Source of the DNA: Sambucus nigra
Taxonomy: Eukaryota; Streptophyta; Magnoliopsida; Dipsacales; Adoxaceae
Direction of reading: 5' to 3'
DNA: 64,000 nt
NCBI GenBank assembly: GCA_949130495.1
Contig: OX422208.1
Span: forward strand, 639,386,523-639,450,522
The position numbers and the translations under genes were made by a program. Numbering within the stretch: position 1 is the first letter of the stretch; each line of letters opens with the position of its first letter. The notes under the pieces were generated by a model. That model was not told the DNA's origin. It made no database searches and was given only the letters and a program-made list of their open reading frames with translations. This document shows, one piece after another, positions 35,641-47,249 of this stretch.

Positions 35641-36800
35641 CATTATCGTGCTGTTAAGTTTCCCATTATAGGGAATATGTTGTACAAAAGGGGTTATCTA
35701 ATCCCCCTATTGAGGGTTTTTCATCCTACTAGGTAAATTATTTACTCATAGATGTTCACGAAGGTATCTGCACAAGCCATATCATAGGAAGGTCACTGAA
35801 AAACAGAATTGCAACTCAAGGGTACTATTGGAGGAACTTAGTCAATGATACAACTGAATATGTTCTTAAGTGCGATAAGTGTGAACATTATGCAAACATA
35901 CCTCATCAACCTCATTAATCTCTCTTTCCTATATCTTCCACTTGGCCTTTTGCATTATGGAAAATCTACCTAGTCAGCCCACTACCGAGATCTAAAGGAA
36001 ATTTCAGTTTCCTTCTCATCATAATTGATTATATTTCAAAATTGGTAGAGGTAGAGGCCATGGTAATTATCTTAAAAGAGAAATGCTTCTAATTTATTTG
36101 AAGAAATATCATCTTCTGATATGGGATCCTAAATACTCTGATATCAAACATTATAAAGAAATTTAAGAATACGTTTCTAGTTGTCTACCACAACAGGGTT
36201 GGCATAAAGTAATTATTATTGGTACCAGACCGACACCAGGTAAATGGGAAACCAGAAGTGACAAATAATAAAATACTAGATGAGATAAAAAGAAATTGGA
36301 AAATGCCAAAGGGAAGTGAGTTGATGAAGTGCACAGTGTTCTTTAGTCATATCCAACCAGTAAGAGGACGCCAATAGGGGTGACGCCTTTTATGTTGCCA
36401 TATGGGTCAAAAGTAGTCATACCAACCAAAATGTATTGTCAAGTCATAGAGTCTACATGTATGATATAGAGCTGAACTTGGAAGAGAGAAGACTTGACTT
36501 AGACTTCATCAAAGTGGAAAAAGAAGATGTGTCCATATGATAATCCGCATACTAGTGGAAAGCCACAAAGTTTTACAACAAGACAGTCAAATTTTGTCCG
36601 TTAAAAGTTATTGACATCGTGCTAAAAAAGGTCATCCAGAAGCCTAATAAACTTCATCCCAATTGGAAGTGACTTCACAAAATTACATAAGAAGTATTTT
36701 CAGGTACCCATCGTCTAGAAAATTTGGAAGGAGAAACATTCACCAACCCATGGAATGCTAATGACCTAAACAAATCTTATCTTTTAGGAAATTATGTAAT
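35641..36800 (+). pseudogene. pol: Integrase of element B
   Basis: DVHEGICTSHIIGRSL and TEYVLKCDKCEHY form the HHCC module (about 35750-35890). Core residues are badly decayed. KRTPIGVTPFMLPYGS and a C-terminal ETFTNPWNANDLNKSY near 36740-36780 close the domain. Many frameshifts and stops. Confidence 0.75.
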
Positions 36801-36904
36801 ACCCTAAAAGAATTATCGTTATGTAATCAAACGTTATTATGATAAATCTCAATTATTATAAATAAAGTGTTGTCTCATAATGTGCAATTTTATTTCTTTT
36901 ATCA
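36801..36904 (+). other. Short spacer after the integrase of B
   Basis: AT-rich with no gene. Confidence 0.4.
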
Positions 36905-37850
36905 TATAAACATGAAATCTCTCTCTCGACTGTATGAGAATAACTCGAGCATTGTCTCCTAGGCATATATCATATAAACACTGAGAGGTGAGAAGCTTAA
37001 CATCATTATTCTTATAGTGATACTTAACATTATTATTTTACGGTAAAAATAAAATGAAATCTCTCTCTAGGTGGTAGAAGAATGCTTAGAGTCTCGTCTC
37101 CTAGGCATATCTCACCTAAAACCTAAGAGGTGGGAAGCTTAACACCATTATTCTTATGGTGAAACTTAACATCATTATTTTATGGTGAAAATAAAAGGAA
37201 ACTACTCTCGCTGTTGTACGATAATACTTGGAGTCTCTCCTCCCAAGAATGCATACAAACCCTGAGAGGTGAAAAAGTCAACTTCATTAGTCTTATAGTG
37301 AGACTTAACATCATTATTTTATAGGGAAAATAAAATAATATCTCTTTATCGATGGTACGAGAATACTTGGAGTCTAGTCTCGTAGGAATATCTCATATAA
37401 ACCCTGAGAGTTGGGAAACTTAACATCATTATTTTATGGTAAAAATAAAATTAAATCTCTCTCTTAATGGTCTGAGAATATATGGAATTTCGTCTCCTAG
37501 GCATATGTCGCTTATAAACCTTGAGATGTGGGAAACTAAACATCATTATTCTTATAGTGAAAAAAAATAACTCTCGAAGGTACGAGAATACTTAGAGTCT
37601 TGTCTCCTAGGCATGTCTCATATAAACCCTAAGAGGTGGGAAACTTAACATAATTATTCTTATAATGAGTCTTCAAATAATTATTTCATGGTTAAAATAA
37701 AATAAAACCTTGCTCTCAGTGGTACGAGAATACTTGGAGTATCATCTCCTATGCATGTTTCATATAAACCCCGAGAGGTGGGAAACTTAAACATAATATT
37801 TTTATGGTGATACTTAACATCATCATTTATGGTGAAAATTTAATGAAGGT
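36905..37850. repeat. Tandem repeat, ~7 copies of 110-143 bp, 3' region of element B
   Basis: Anchor CTCCTAGGCATAT recurs near 36959, 37101, 37245, 37382, 37498, 37608 and 37749. Spacings are about 142, 143, 138, 115, 110 and 142. Each unit also holds GAATACTTGGAGTC, AACCCTGAGAGGTGGGAA and ACATCATTATT. Copies differ by many substitutions, so the array is old. Confidence 0.88.
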
Positions 37851-38104
37851 GTTAAGACATATTCTCGACAATTTAAAAGTCCGAAAACTATTTCTCATCT
37901 CGTATCTAGGCCGAAATTAATGAAGTCTCGATCCAAATTCCGTTTTCCACAACAACTTTGTGAATAATGGAGTTGAATAAAAAAGTAAACGTTGCGCAAG
38001 TATATACACATGATGATGAAAAAAAAGTAGAGTATATCAAAATAACATTCATAATCATCATAGGATAAAAGCACCCCAATAAAGCAAACAGTATAATAAC
38101 ATTG
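37851..38104. other. Spacer between the repeat array and antisense remnants of B
   Basis: No gene seen on either strand that I can support. Confidence 0.4.
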
Positions 38105-40330
38105 TTAGAATCCCAAAAGTGGGACAATATCAATGGTTACAAAGTAGAACAAGGCGTCAGAGACCACATGCAGCCACCTAAATATCAAAAAGAGAGGAAG
38201 GAAAATTATGGTTATGAGATCGCCAACATTTGCAACTTTAGGCACGGTCGACTCTTCATGAGTATTTGTGGCATCTTGGTCACTGACATGAGTCTCATAT
38301 TTGACAATATGTATCATCTTATCTCCACCAACATCAGCATCAGTAGTCTCCTCATTAACTCCCTGGATCTCCCATAAATTGGAGAATATATTGGGATCTA
38401 AGAAACTCATGGAGTTTAGAGTTTTGACCACCTTAGGATACTTGGTGACGAGATCAAAAAATTGAACGATCAATCTCCTAAACCTTTCCATTAACCCTTT
38501 TTTCTAGATATTTAATGGCATAGGAAATATACTCCTTAGAGTCCTTAAACTCCTCCATAGTTTCCTTGCAGCTGGATTTCAAAATCTCCCCCTCTGTCTT
38601 TGCCAGCTTCCTCAGGACTACTTTGTGGTCATACTTCTATGCAATGAGGTGACTCTTATAGGGCTCTCAGATCATCATCATCATAAATTTTTGGCTCATC
38701 CATATTTTCTTCATATCATCCATCTTATGCTTGGCTTGTTCAATAATCTTAATCTTTAGCTCGTTCCCCTTCACCCACTGCTGAAGGCGTTCCCCTCAAC
38801 CCACTAATGAAGATGCTGGAGAGAAAGGACAAAATAAAACAAGGCATAAATGAGAGTTAAAATTTAGTACATGAGGAGACAACACTTCATAAAAATATGA
38901 AAGAAAATTATTACCAGAGTAGACATATGATTAGAAAATATAGAAACTCGGGTGCTACTTTGAGCATCAAATAAACGGGGATCACAGGGAGGAGTCACTA
39001 AAGAGATAAAATTTTGGGATTTTGATTGTCTCTTAAAACTTTTGATTTATTTTTTTGTTGATACACAACCCTAAACGCAATGGCCTCCTTCCTCATTTTT
39101 GACCCCCTGAGCAGATGTAGATTTATGCTTGGTAAGGCCTGTCAACTGGAAGAAATCTTTCCCTTCAACTGGGCAAGAAGTTTTTTGGTGATGGGAGGTA
39201 AAATTTACCAGATATGGTCCATTGTATTCTTGGGATGATTTAAAAAAGAGAAAAGATTAACAACTTTTATTATCGGCTAAAGAATTAGACGACAAGAAAA
39301 GTTAGTAAAATTTCCAGCAGGAAAGAATCTTACGAAGAGACTCTAATGGGACTGATCTTATTCCCACTAATCAGAGAACTTAAGGATTGATTAGCTCCTT
39401 AAAAATTATGAGACCGTCAGTTTCTCTCAGTTATTCAACCATTTCTTTATTGTTCACACTCAATCTAGGATTAACCTTGTCCTAAAGACAAACCATACCT
39501 GCACTTGTGAGGAACTTTACATCTTTATGATTTAATGACTCATTATCGTCGAACTCCCACAAGCCCCAAACAAATAAATATCGATACTTTGATTCATGAT
39601 TAAAAGTTTGGTTCATGTGCACGGGATTTTGGTCAGGATTGTATGAGAAAAAAATGATTATAAGAGAGACTGAATTTAGTGGTGACAGTTGAGTAACATG
39701 CTCGAAAGATGTTTGGGGTTAAATCTTTCTTGCAAGCAAAGCTTCAAAGTATGACTGTCCCCATTATCATCCTCTAAGCTTTAGGGGCTAATTGTGTCCA
39801 AGTGAAGTCGATGGCATCAATAATGTCTCTAATACCCAATCCAAATAGAAGTCAAAAGTCGGCCTTAAATATCTTCTCATTGACTTCTATCTCACCATAA
39901 TTTCTCAAATCATAGGCCCTCTCATCCTCAATCGTCTCTCTCATGTTAATGGTCAAACCTATGTCTTACAAGTGTCGATAGATAGTGAGATCAACCTCTT
40001 AAACATCACTCTTATAATTTGACACAACACTTATGTCTACCAAAAAAGCCTTTTCATCATCATCATCAACTAAAGGTGCTTTTAAATATTCATCTTGGCC
40101 AAGATGAACATTCCTAGACACTAAATTTAAAGTCTTAGGCATTACATATGTTGAAATGTTATCCCCAATCTCATCATCAGAGATATAATAAATTGGGGGC
40201 TCAGGATCTCCTTTTTGATGAGATGAGATAATTATATTGCCTCTGTTATCGAAATCGACAAAATTAGCAGTCTCAACTTGTCCAGGATGAGAAAAAGTTA
40301 CTCTCATGTCCTCCTCAAACAAATTGAGGT
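38105..40330 (-). pseudogene. Antisense accessory gene remnant of element B (tentative)
   Basis: The two longest minus-strand frames of this interval lie at 39999-40322 (107 codons, acidic, with YYISDDEIGDNI and PLVDDDDEKAFLVD) and 38105-38491 (128 codons, starting MERFRRLIVQFFDLV). Between them broken frames give protein-like stretches such as INMRETIEDERAYDLRNYGE near 39920 and RYLFVWGLWEFDDNESLNHK near 39560. The placement, antisense between integrase and 3' LTR, is as in element E. Function is unknown. Grande-type Tat elements are known to have antisense ORFs here. Confidence 0.5.
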
Positions 40331-41530
40331 TTATTGTGTCAATTAGAGGGTTCGAACTCTCAAATATGCTCTAACCCTCAAATATGGAATCAATCTTAGA
40401 CCTTGTATAACCATTGGACTCAGGCGTGATATCGTTGTTAATGACAATAATACATGGAAATGAACCTCAAGTGAATTATCTTGGTGGTTAAGGTTGGTTA
40501 GACATAAGGGAGGGGTACTACTGCTTAGGGTATCAGAGGGACTCTCTCTTGATGAGACTTATCTTGGATAAATTGGTCCTTGTCCTCTGCCCTCTATCAG
40601 CGGACACCCTCATGAAGGAAACATAGTTTAACCCAAGTCTTATACAAACTTTGATACATTAAAAAATAGTTACCTAATAGAATTCAAGGGTTTAAAAATA
40701 TCAAAAAGGGAAGTGGACTATTTTTGCAGTAAGAATACCGATGAACACTCAAGAACACCAAACCCGGAAACTAAAATTAGGAAAGTTATCGAAAAGGGTA
40801 AAACATAATAAAAAATCAATAAAACCCTAATTCCCTACCAAAACTTAACCATAAACCTATAACAAGCTAAGAGATCTAAGAAATACACCTAACACCACCA
40901 CAATAGGATGTGCAAAAACCAAATAAATCACTAGAAAATAAAATAGAAAAAATTAAAGATAACAAAAGTGAAAAACATAGGGGACATGATTCAAAGTGTA
41001 CCCGAAGAAAGGAGATGATCGAAAAATTATCAAAAATACTGAAGAAGGGGATTAAAAGGAGTTGAAAAGATGAAACTATAAAGAAAAAGAAAAACATTTT
41101 GCTCTAGTTCTTATTTTTGGTGAAAATGACAAAAATGAGAGAAGTCCTGCCTAAAATAACTTGTAACTTAAAAAGTGCGGTAATGATCAATTGCGGATAC
41201 CAAGATATAGGATGACGTGAAGGTTTATCCACATGGGCCAAACATAATTTGAATATCGGACCCAATATCATAGAATCACGCCACCACAAACACAACCAAG
41301 GGATGACTAACAGTTGGCAAACGTCTCATGATGGGGTTGATATGACCGTTGCGTCTAACAAAATGATTGTTTCATCCCTAAGAGGTAATTGATAGGTAAT
41401 AGACAGTTAAGTCTCCAAATTCACAGCATGGAGTCACTCATCGGACGTGAAGAGACATCAAGAAGAGTCATCTTGAAGCCGATGGGGAACAAGTTTAAAC
41501 CTTATCCTCCTGTTGATGCAGAACCCTAAT
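40331..41530. other. Region between antisense remnant and 3' LTR of B
   Basis: No gene supported. On the minus strand the stretch 40880-41100 is pyrimidine-rich and could be the untranslated start of the antisense transcript. The 63-73 codon frames there have no motifs. Confidence 0.35.
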
Positions 41531-41543
41531 TTCTAGGGGTAAT
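41531..41543 (+). other. Candidate polypurine tract of element B
   Basis: TTCTAGGGGTAAT immediately before the 3' LTR start TGATATAC. Only its middle is purine-rich, so it is weak. Confidence 0.45.
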
Positions 41544-42319
41544 TGATATACATAAGTATTGTCTCGTATAGATGATGCTCCAGTAACTGACCACTCTACA
41601 TTCTTATCCCATAGATGGTACCAACCTCCTCACCCACACTAGCGAAAGTGTGTCGGCCTAAGATTAAACTCATGTTGTAAGGCCTACGATTAAATAACTA
41701 AAGATATGTGTATCTCATCTCAGCCAAGAGCACAAAACCAAGCACTAGAAAGACTCTTGATGGAACTGGTATATCTAATGTCAGCCCAAATGACACTACC
41801 TTTTCAAATATGCTCGACTAGGTATGAAAATCATGACAATTCAATCATTCTAATATGAAATCCTTAACAAGAATCACTCACCCACATAAAGATAATTTCA
41901 TCATGATTATTTCACCACCATAATGGACACGTGGAACTCTGTCATGAGCCCTAAACATTAGTTGGGTGTGGAATGCATGTTAGGGGTCACACTATGAACC
42001 TCTAGCTTATAAAAGAACACTTTGTCTTCTTTATTTGGAGTAATTTCTACAAACCCTATTATTAATTTTCTAAAATAGTTATAGATATAGAGAGAGATCT
42101 TGTATTTGTGTCTCTAATGGTTATTTATGCCTTATTATAGTGAAACACATTCATACTTTGCACAATGGACGTAGGCAAATGGACGAAACACTTAAATCCT
42201 TGATTTTATATTTGCTTCTCTTATCCTTTCTAATAAATTACCTATTACTAACTCTGTTATACTACATCATTCAATATTTATGTTGAGGGTAAATCCAATG
42301 CATGATCCTTGTATCATCA
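41544..42319 (+). repeat. 3' LTR of element B
   Basis: TGATATACATAAG to ATCATCA, 776 bp, aligned with 9573-10364. It carries ATGGACGTAGGCAAATGGAC near 42167, a better-kept form of the block common in Tat LTRs. Confidence 0.85.
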
Positions 42320-42475
42320 CACGTCCTTAAAGAAAATCTTAAACCATCTCGGACTCCTGAAAGTAAATTTGCACTCAATTGGGGAGGACCCTACCTCATT
42401 AACAAAATAAAATCTTTTGGGATGGATACCTTAGCAGATCTTGATGGAGTCATGTTTTTCATACCCTTAAATCTC
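42320..42475 (+). pseudogene. pol: Element Z: integrase C-terminus (after B)
   Basis: Reads HVLKENLKPSRTPESKF, then NWGGPYLINKI and ADLDG, the GPY/F end of Gypsy integrases. It joins the part ending at 9567, with CACGT of the target duplication coding His-Val. Two stops follow PLNL. Confidence 0.82.
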
Positions 42476-43233
42476 TAATGAAAGAAGAAATTATTTCCTT
42501 AAACTTGCCTAAGGTGAAAAGGAAAAAGACGAAAATAATTAGTCGTAATATGAAGAAAAGACTATACAAGCCCATATAAGTTCTTCAAATATACATAAAA
42601 AATCCCACTTAAGACACCAACCTCTATATTGAAGTCAACTAGAACACTTTGATCCCCCAGCCTTTTCATTTCAAAGTGGCTACTCTCCGATATATATTTT
42701 TATCGCAAATATTCAAACAAACCCCAAATTATTTTTTAATCGGAGTTAGTAAGCAACCTGAGATATCACATTGGGACCGGTACAAATAAACACACAAAAA
42801 GAATATTTTATAAGAAAACCTTGTCTATGGTCGTTGCTCCCTTGCTCTAAAAAAATACTATCATGATCTAAGTAAACTAAAAATTAAGTAAAATAAAACA
42901 CCGCTCTAAGGCATTTTAAACACTCTGCAAGGTCATATTTATTTAACCTACAGAAAAAGACAAATACTATGATAAATAAAAAAGAATCCTAAAAGGGAGA
43001 AAATGCTACCCCTATGTACATCTTCCCAAATATAGAAACACCCCTATCCCTTAAAACATTTTTTAAACCGAGATAGATATCGAGGCAGACATATTCACAA
43101 AGTGCTCTCGACTAAATGGCACCCTAGTTTTAGTAAAAGGATGGCGCTCATATCTCCAAAGCTACCTCTGAAGGCTCTCCTCTCTAACCCTCAAAATACC
43201 TAGTAACTTGGGATAAATATCAAGCCAGATAAA
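42476..43233. other. Degenerate sequence downstream of Z integrase
   Basis: No gene. On the minus strand near 43080-43200, short readings such as DIYPKLLGILRVREESLQR hint at an antisense coding remnant like those in B and E, but they are too short to call. Confidence 0.35.
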
Positions 43234-44228
43234 TGTGACTCCCCGCCTATTTAAATACCGGTGATCAATTCTTTATAAAAATAAACAGGAATCTCATCTG
43301 GATCATCCTTAGCATCACTGTCGAAAACGTTTTTAAGTTTACTAACCACCTAGTATTCAAAAAGTTGGTTCCAAATTTTTTATCTTTTTATAAAACATCA
43401 ACAACAACATGAGAAAATAACTAGAATAACTAAACCATCCCTGTAGTAAAATAATCTGAACCAAATACCAAATAAATAAGAGTAATAAAATAATACCGAA
43501 TAAACCATTGGTTCCATATACAAAATCCAACTAAACATCTAATGAAATCAAACTGAGTCCACAAATACAAAGTCTGATAAACAGAAGAAAAAAAGAGCTA
43601 AAGGGGAAACTTGACCTTAAGAAATAAATTAACTATATCCTACTCTAGGAATGAAGTGACTGAAGCGTCTAGTACAAATCCTGAAGCATCCACAGTTCTG
43701 TAACTACGCATCTCTGGAACAAATCATCAATCTTGCGTGCTTGTGGCTTGACACGTAAAAGGTTTTGAAAGTATTTTGCATACAGGTCAGAGCCCAATAA
43801 AACCTTTTTGAAAATATTTTGCAAGCAGTTAAATCATAGTTTAAAAGAAGTTATTGATTACACATATTAGTTCAACGTACACTCCATTGAGTTCCTCAAC
43901 TCTGGACTAAGGTGCGCGTCTAATGTCATCTACTTAGCTATGCTACCCATCCCGACTAGATCTCATAAAAACTTTCTAACCACTAACATGTTTGGCTCAC
44001 CCGTACCGCCCATACAGTATGATATCGTAAACTAATAATTAACATGTCCCGTATGTTATTATTAAAACATCTTATCACTAAATTATTTCATTAAGTTTCT
44101 CCACTTATTTTATACTTTATATATGATCTATATATTTCTATTATTACATAAAAATAGAATTAACATAACTTTAGATATACGCTATGTATTTTCCCTACTA
44201 TTACACATAAGTAGGATAAATCACACAA

Positions 44229-44300
<72 letters not shown>

Positions 44301-44310
44301 ACACACACAA
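44229..44310. repeat. Compound microsatellite (TA)n(CA)n
   Basis: About 15 TA units followed by about 24 CA units, with one CATA interruption. It creates spurious His-Thr and Cys-Val repeat ORFs. Confidence 0.95.
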
Positions 44311-44535
44311 GTAAATACATCATCTCTCGGATTGTCCACCATGATGCACACTTGCGTACTCTACTACCAAGTCCAAATACCTCTAGTACTAAATCAGGGA
44401 TTACCGGTTCAGAATGTCTCCTCGAACCATAAATCGAATCAACACATATTGGAGGCGAACACAGTTCCAGGCCTATGGGGTACGCACACACCTAACGTAC
44501 CCAAGTGGCCGTCAATACTATCATACACTTAGATA

Positions 44536-44540
44536 GTCAT
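44536..44540. repeat. Candidate left target duplication of element E
   Basis: GTCAT immediately before the LTR. The partner is outside the window, so this cannot be confirmed here. Confidence 0.4.
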
Positions 44541-44956
44541 TGTGGGTACCTAGATTTGTTACTTTTTCCTAGAAGAGTAGCCCAATAAAACACGTCCCAA
44601 AGTCTAAAGGCCCCGCGCCTAAACCAATTCAGTTTTGACCCAATTAGCTCCTAAAATATCTCTTCAGGGATACTTTAGGGATTGAGGGATAACATGGAGG
44701 AGTTACACTCCTCCACTCTCTGAAATAACATGTACGTATTAAACCCCTGGACTACGGCAAATGGCATACAATTTATAAACACTCCCCCGGAGTAGAGAGC
44801 AATTAAATACTGCGAGCACCACCGTGGACGTAGGCCTTATTGCCGAACCATGTATATCTTGTGTTGTGTGTTGTGACTGCCATTCTTTTCAGTTCTTTGT
44901 TTATTCTGGTGATTGTCTTTGCTTGTTATTTTGTGTTGAGTTTAATTGTCGCCACA
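44541..44956 (+). repeat. 5' LTR of element E
   Basis: TGTGGGTACC to GTCGCCACA, giving TGTGG...CCACA inverted ends, directly followed by a primer site. Only one LTR copy is visible. The block CGTGGACGTAGGCC...TTGCCGAACCATGT is the hallmark of Tat LTRs. TTTATAAAC at 44772-44780 is a possible TATA box. Confidence 0.78.
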
Positions 44957-44976
44957 ATTGGCGCCGTGTGTGAGAA
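44957..44976 (+). other. Primer-binding site of element E
   Basis: ATTGGCGCCGTGTGTGAGAA, abutting the LTR; the same type as in element A. Confidence 0.82.
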
Positions 44977-45040
44977 TCATTTTTCTTCTTTTAAGAAAGC
45001 CCTTACCAACAAGAATTTGAAATATTTGGTCACAGCAACA

Positions 45041-46461
45041 ATGCCCCCAAGTAGGGGATATTCAAGAGCAACCTGCTCCTCGTAGGATCAGATCTGAAGT
45101 AAGACGTTCAAACCCTAGGGCTCACCCAGAATAGTAAGCTTCGGAGGAAATCCAAGGGTTGCCCAGGTCCACACCGGTCTCTAGGCTAATCGATGTCTAT
45201 AAGGCCAGGCTCCAAGAACAAGAAGAGGCCACTCTCAAGCAAGAAGCTGAGAATGCTCGTCTCAAAAGAAAATTGGAGAAGATAGAGAGATATCTCCATC
45301 ATAGCACCAGACAATGTCCATATTGCACTCCTAGCCCTCAGGAGATCAAGTCTCGCAGTCGAGGAAAGAGACCTAGACGAGGATCTCAAATATTTGAGGA
45401 ACACGGGTTAGATGATGACTTGGTCGAGCAACGGCAACTAGGTCGCCATCATAAGAGCCCAGCTCGAGGAAATGATGACATGCGAAATGGACCAACACCC
45501 AACACATCTGGGTGCCAAGTCAACCAGAAAGATAGCCAGGAAAGCTCTCAAGACCCAGATGAAATCCTCTTTTTCAAGGGATATAGAAGAAGCAGAATCG
45601 CCCAGGAAGTTCCTGATTCTCATATTCAAGATCTACGATGAAAAAACTAATCCTATCGACCACGTTAGGAAATACAGGCAGGCCATGACTCTCTAGAACC
45701 ACAAGGACGCATTAATGTGTCGAATCTTTCACTCAAGCTTGAATGATGTGGCCCAGAAGTGGTTAGAGAGACTCCCTCATACATCCATCAGGAGTTTCAA
45801 GTCCCTGGCAGTGCTCTTCACAGCTCGCTTCATCACCAGCAGCTCCCATCCAAAGAGGATGGATGCCTTGTTAATAAGGAAGAAGATGCCTCAAGAGAGC
45901 CTCAAAGACTATGTGAAAAGATATTAGGATCCGTTCAATGAGGTCAACGACTGCTCGAAGCAGGTCATGGTGGAATCCTTTAAAATTGGCCTACCCAATT
46001 CCTGCCTCTTGCATCAATTCCTCACTAAAAAGGAGGCCATGACCATCGATGACTTAATGGATCGCATTAAAAAATATGCCAAGGTTAAGTATGTGACCCA
46101 TCTCAGTGAAGGGGAAAATGGTCTCACCAAGTTTGCTAGAAAGAGCAGCGATGAGGCTGAGAACCAGAAGAAAGGAAGCACGAATGGGGGCAAAAGTGGC
46201 TCTAAGAGAGGGAACAAGAGCGAAGCTCCAAAAGCATTTCAGGAAGTGAACACTATCTTTAGAGAACCAATCTACAAGAGCCTAGAAAATATCAAGGACG
46301 ATCCATTCATCAAGTGTCCCAAAAAGATGGGAGGAGACCCCTCCAAAATGAACAATGCACTGAGATTTGCTTTCCATAAAGAGGGAGGGCACAAGACCGA
46401 GCACTGCAAAGCTCTCAAGTCTCACCTTGGGGAGTTAGCCCAAACTGGACATTTTGAATGA
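45041..46461 (+). pseudogene. gag: Gag of element E
   Basis: ATG at 45041 soon meets stops, while the main frame (45159-45641) has a coiled-coil start (ARLQEQEEATLKQEAENARL) and a basic stretch. The capsid-like part follows in frames 45603-45927: NPIDHVRKYRQAM, MCRIFHSSLNDVAQKWLERL and RFITSSSHPKRM. A third frame (45967-46461) adds KKEAMTIDDLMDRIKKY and the Cys/His tail FAFHKEGGHKTEHC, where the first ligand Cys has become Phe. Three frame changes and two or more TAG stops break it. Confidence 0.83.
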
Positions 46462-46660
46462 ATTTGTGGAGAAGAAGGAAGAAAAGGTCACAACCAATAG
46501 AGACTCAAGGACGAACAACGTGCTCAAGGACGCTGTTGGCCATGAGATCGTAGTGATTCATGGGGCATCAGACCTAAAGCAGATTTAAGGAAACTCAACT
46601 TGGATGGAAGTTAAAAAGCTTACGGCGGTAATGCAAGATTTTTCAAATTGATCCAGCTAA
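46462..46660 (+). other. Gag-protease linker of element E
   Basis: Low-complexity linker reading in mixed frames (EKKEEKVTTNRD-like). No motif. Confidence 0.4.
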
Positions 46661-47249
46661 AATGCAGACAGGAAAATATTGTCCAACAGATGATGTCGAC
46701 TACAACAAACACATCGTGTTCAAGAATGAGGACCTAGTGGGAGTGAGGACCCCACATCATGATGCCTTGATCATTACACTCAGGATATCTAACTACGATG
46801 TCGACAGGTTGCTCGTCGACTAGGGTAGCTCATCCGAAGTGATGTATCTCGACCTATTCAGAAAGTCAAAGTTAAGCGTCGCCGACTTAAAGGAATCTCT
46901 TGTCCCTCTAGTCGGATTCGCTGGAAAAGTGACCATCCCGTTGGGAAAGATTGTACTTCCAGTAAGGGCAGTAACTGTTTCCAAGATGATCGAGTTTTTA
47001 GTGGTCAAGATTGACTCACCATGCCAAGCCATCCTTAGCAGAGGATGGCTACATTCAATGAAGGTCGTACCCTCCACCTACCTCCAAAAACTCAAGTATG
47101 TAACTGAGCGAGGAGTGATGGAAATCTATGGAGTCCAGGGGATGGCGAGAAAGTGCTTTATAATAGCCATCCGCCCAAAGCCAGAGAGAAAGGTCGAGAA
47201 GACCAAGGAAAAGGTTGAAGAACAGGAAGGTTTAATACCTTCCAAATAA
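46661..47249 (+). pseudogene. pol: Protease of element E
   Basis: The motif reads RLLVD, stop, GSSSEVMYLDLF: the active-site Asp is kept and the next codon is TAG (a CAG or other codon in a living copy). The rest is a 136-codon open frame (46839-47249) with GKIVLPVRAVTV and AILSRGWLHSM, the second protease block. It ends in a Lys/Glu-rich linker to RT. Confidence 0.8.

Larger units (their letters stand above)
9573..42319 (+). mobile_element. Element B: Tat-type Ty3/Gypsy retrotransposon (degenerate, carries nested C, D, G)
   Basis: It is bounded by diverged LTRs (9573-10364 and 41544-42319). In order come a leader with primer site, gag, protease, RT, [nested block 13068-34693], the rest of RT, RNase H, second RNase H, integrase, tandem repeats, antisense remnants and polypurine tract. 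Without the nested block it is about 11 kb, ordinary for a Tat element. LTR divergence and many frameshifts make it old. The plus strand is sense. Confidence 0.87.
43234..44540 (-). mobile_element. Element H: partial, diverged D-family (Tekay/Del) LTR
   Basis: Starts TGTGACTCCCCGCCTATTTA and shares words with the D LTR in the same order: CACTGTCGAAAACG, TAACCACCTAGTATT, GTGCTTGTGGCT, GGTCAGAGCCC, GGAGGCGAACACAG. It covers roughly the first 1.15 kb of the D LTR and then stops where element E begins, so E probably inserted into it and the rest lies beyond the window. A TA/CA microsatellite expands its middle. Confidence 0.72.

Noticed and set aside
41512..41543. TGTTGATGCAG as the start of the 3' LTR of B
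   Set aside because: The left copy has no matching start there; TGATATAC gives inverted ends with ATCATCA and a target duplication that restores the integrase of Z.
44123..44351. ORFs with Tyr-Ile and Thr-His or Cys-Val runs
   Set aside because: Translation of the TA/CA microsatellite.
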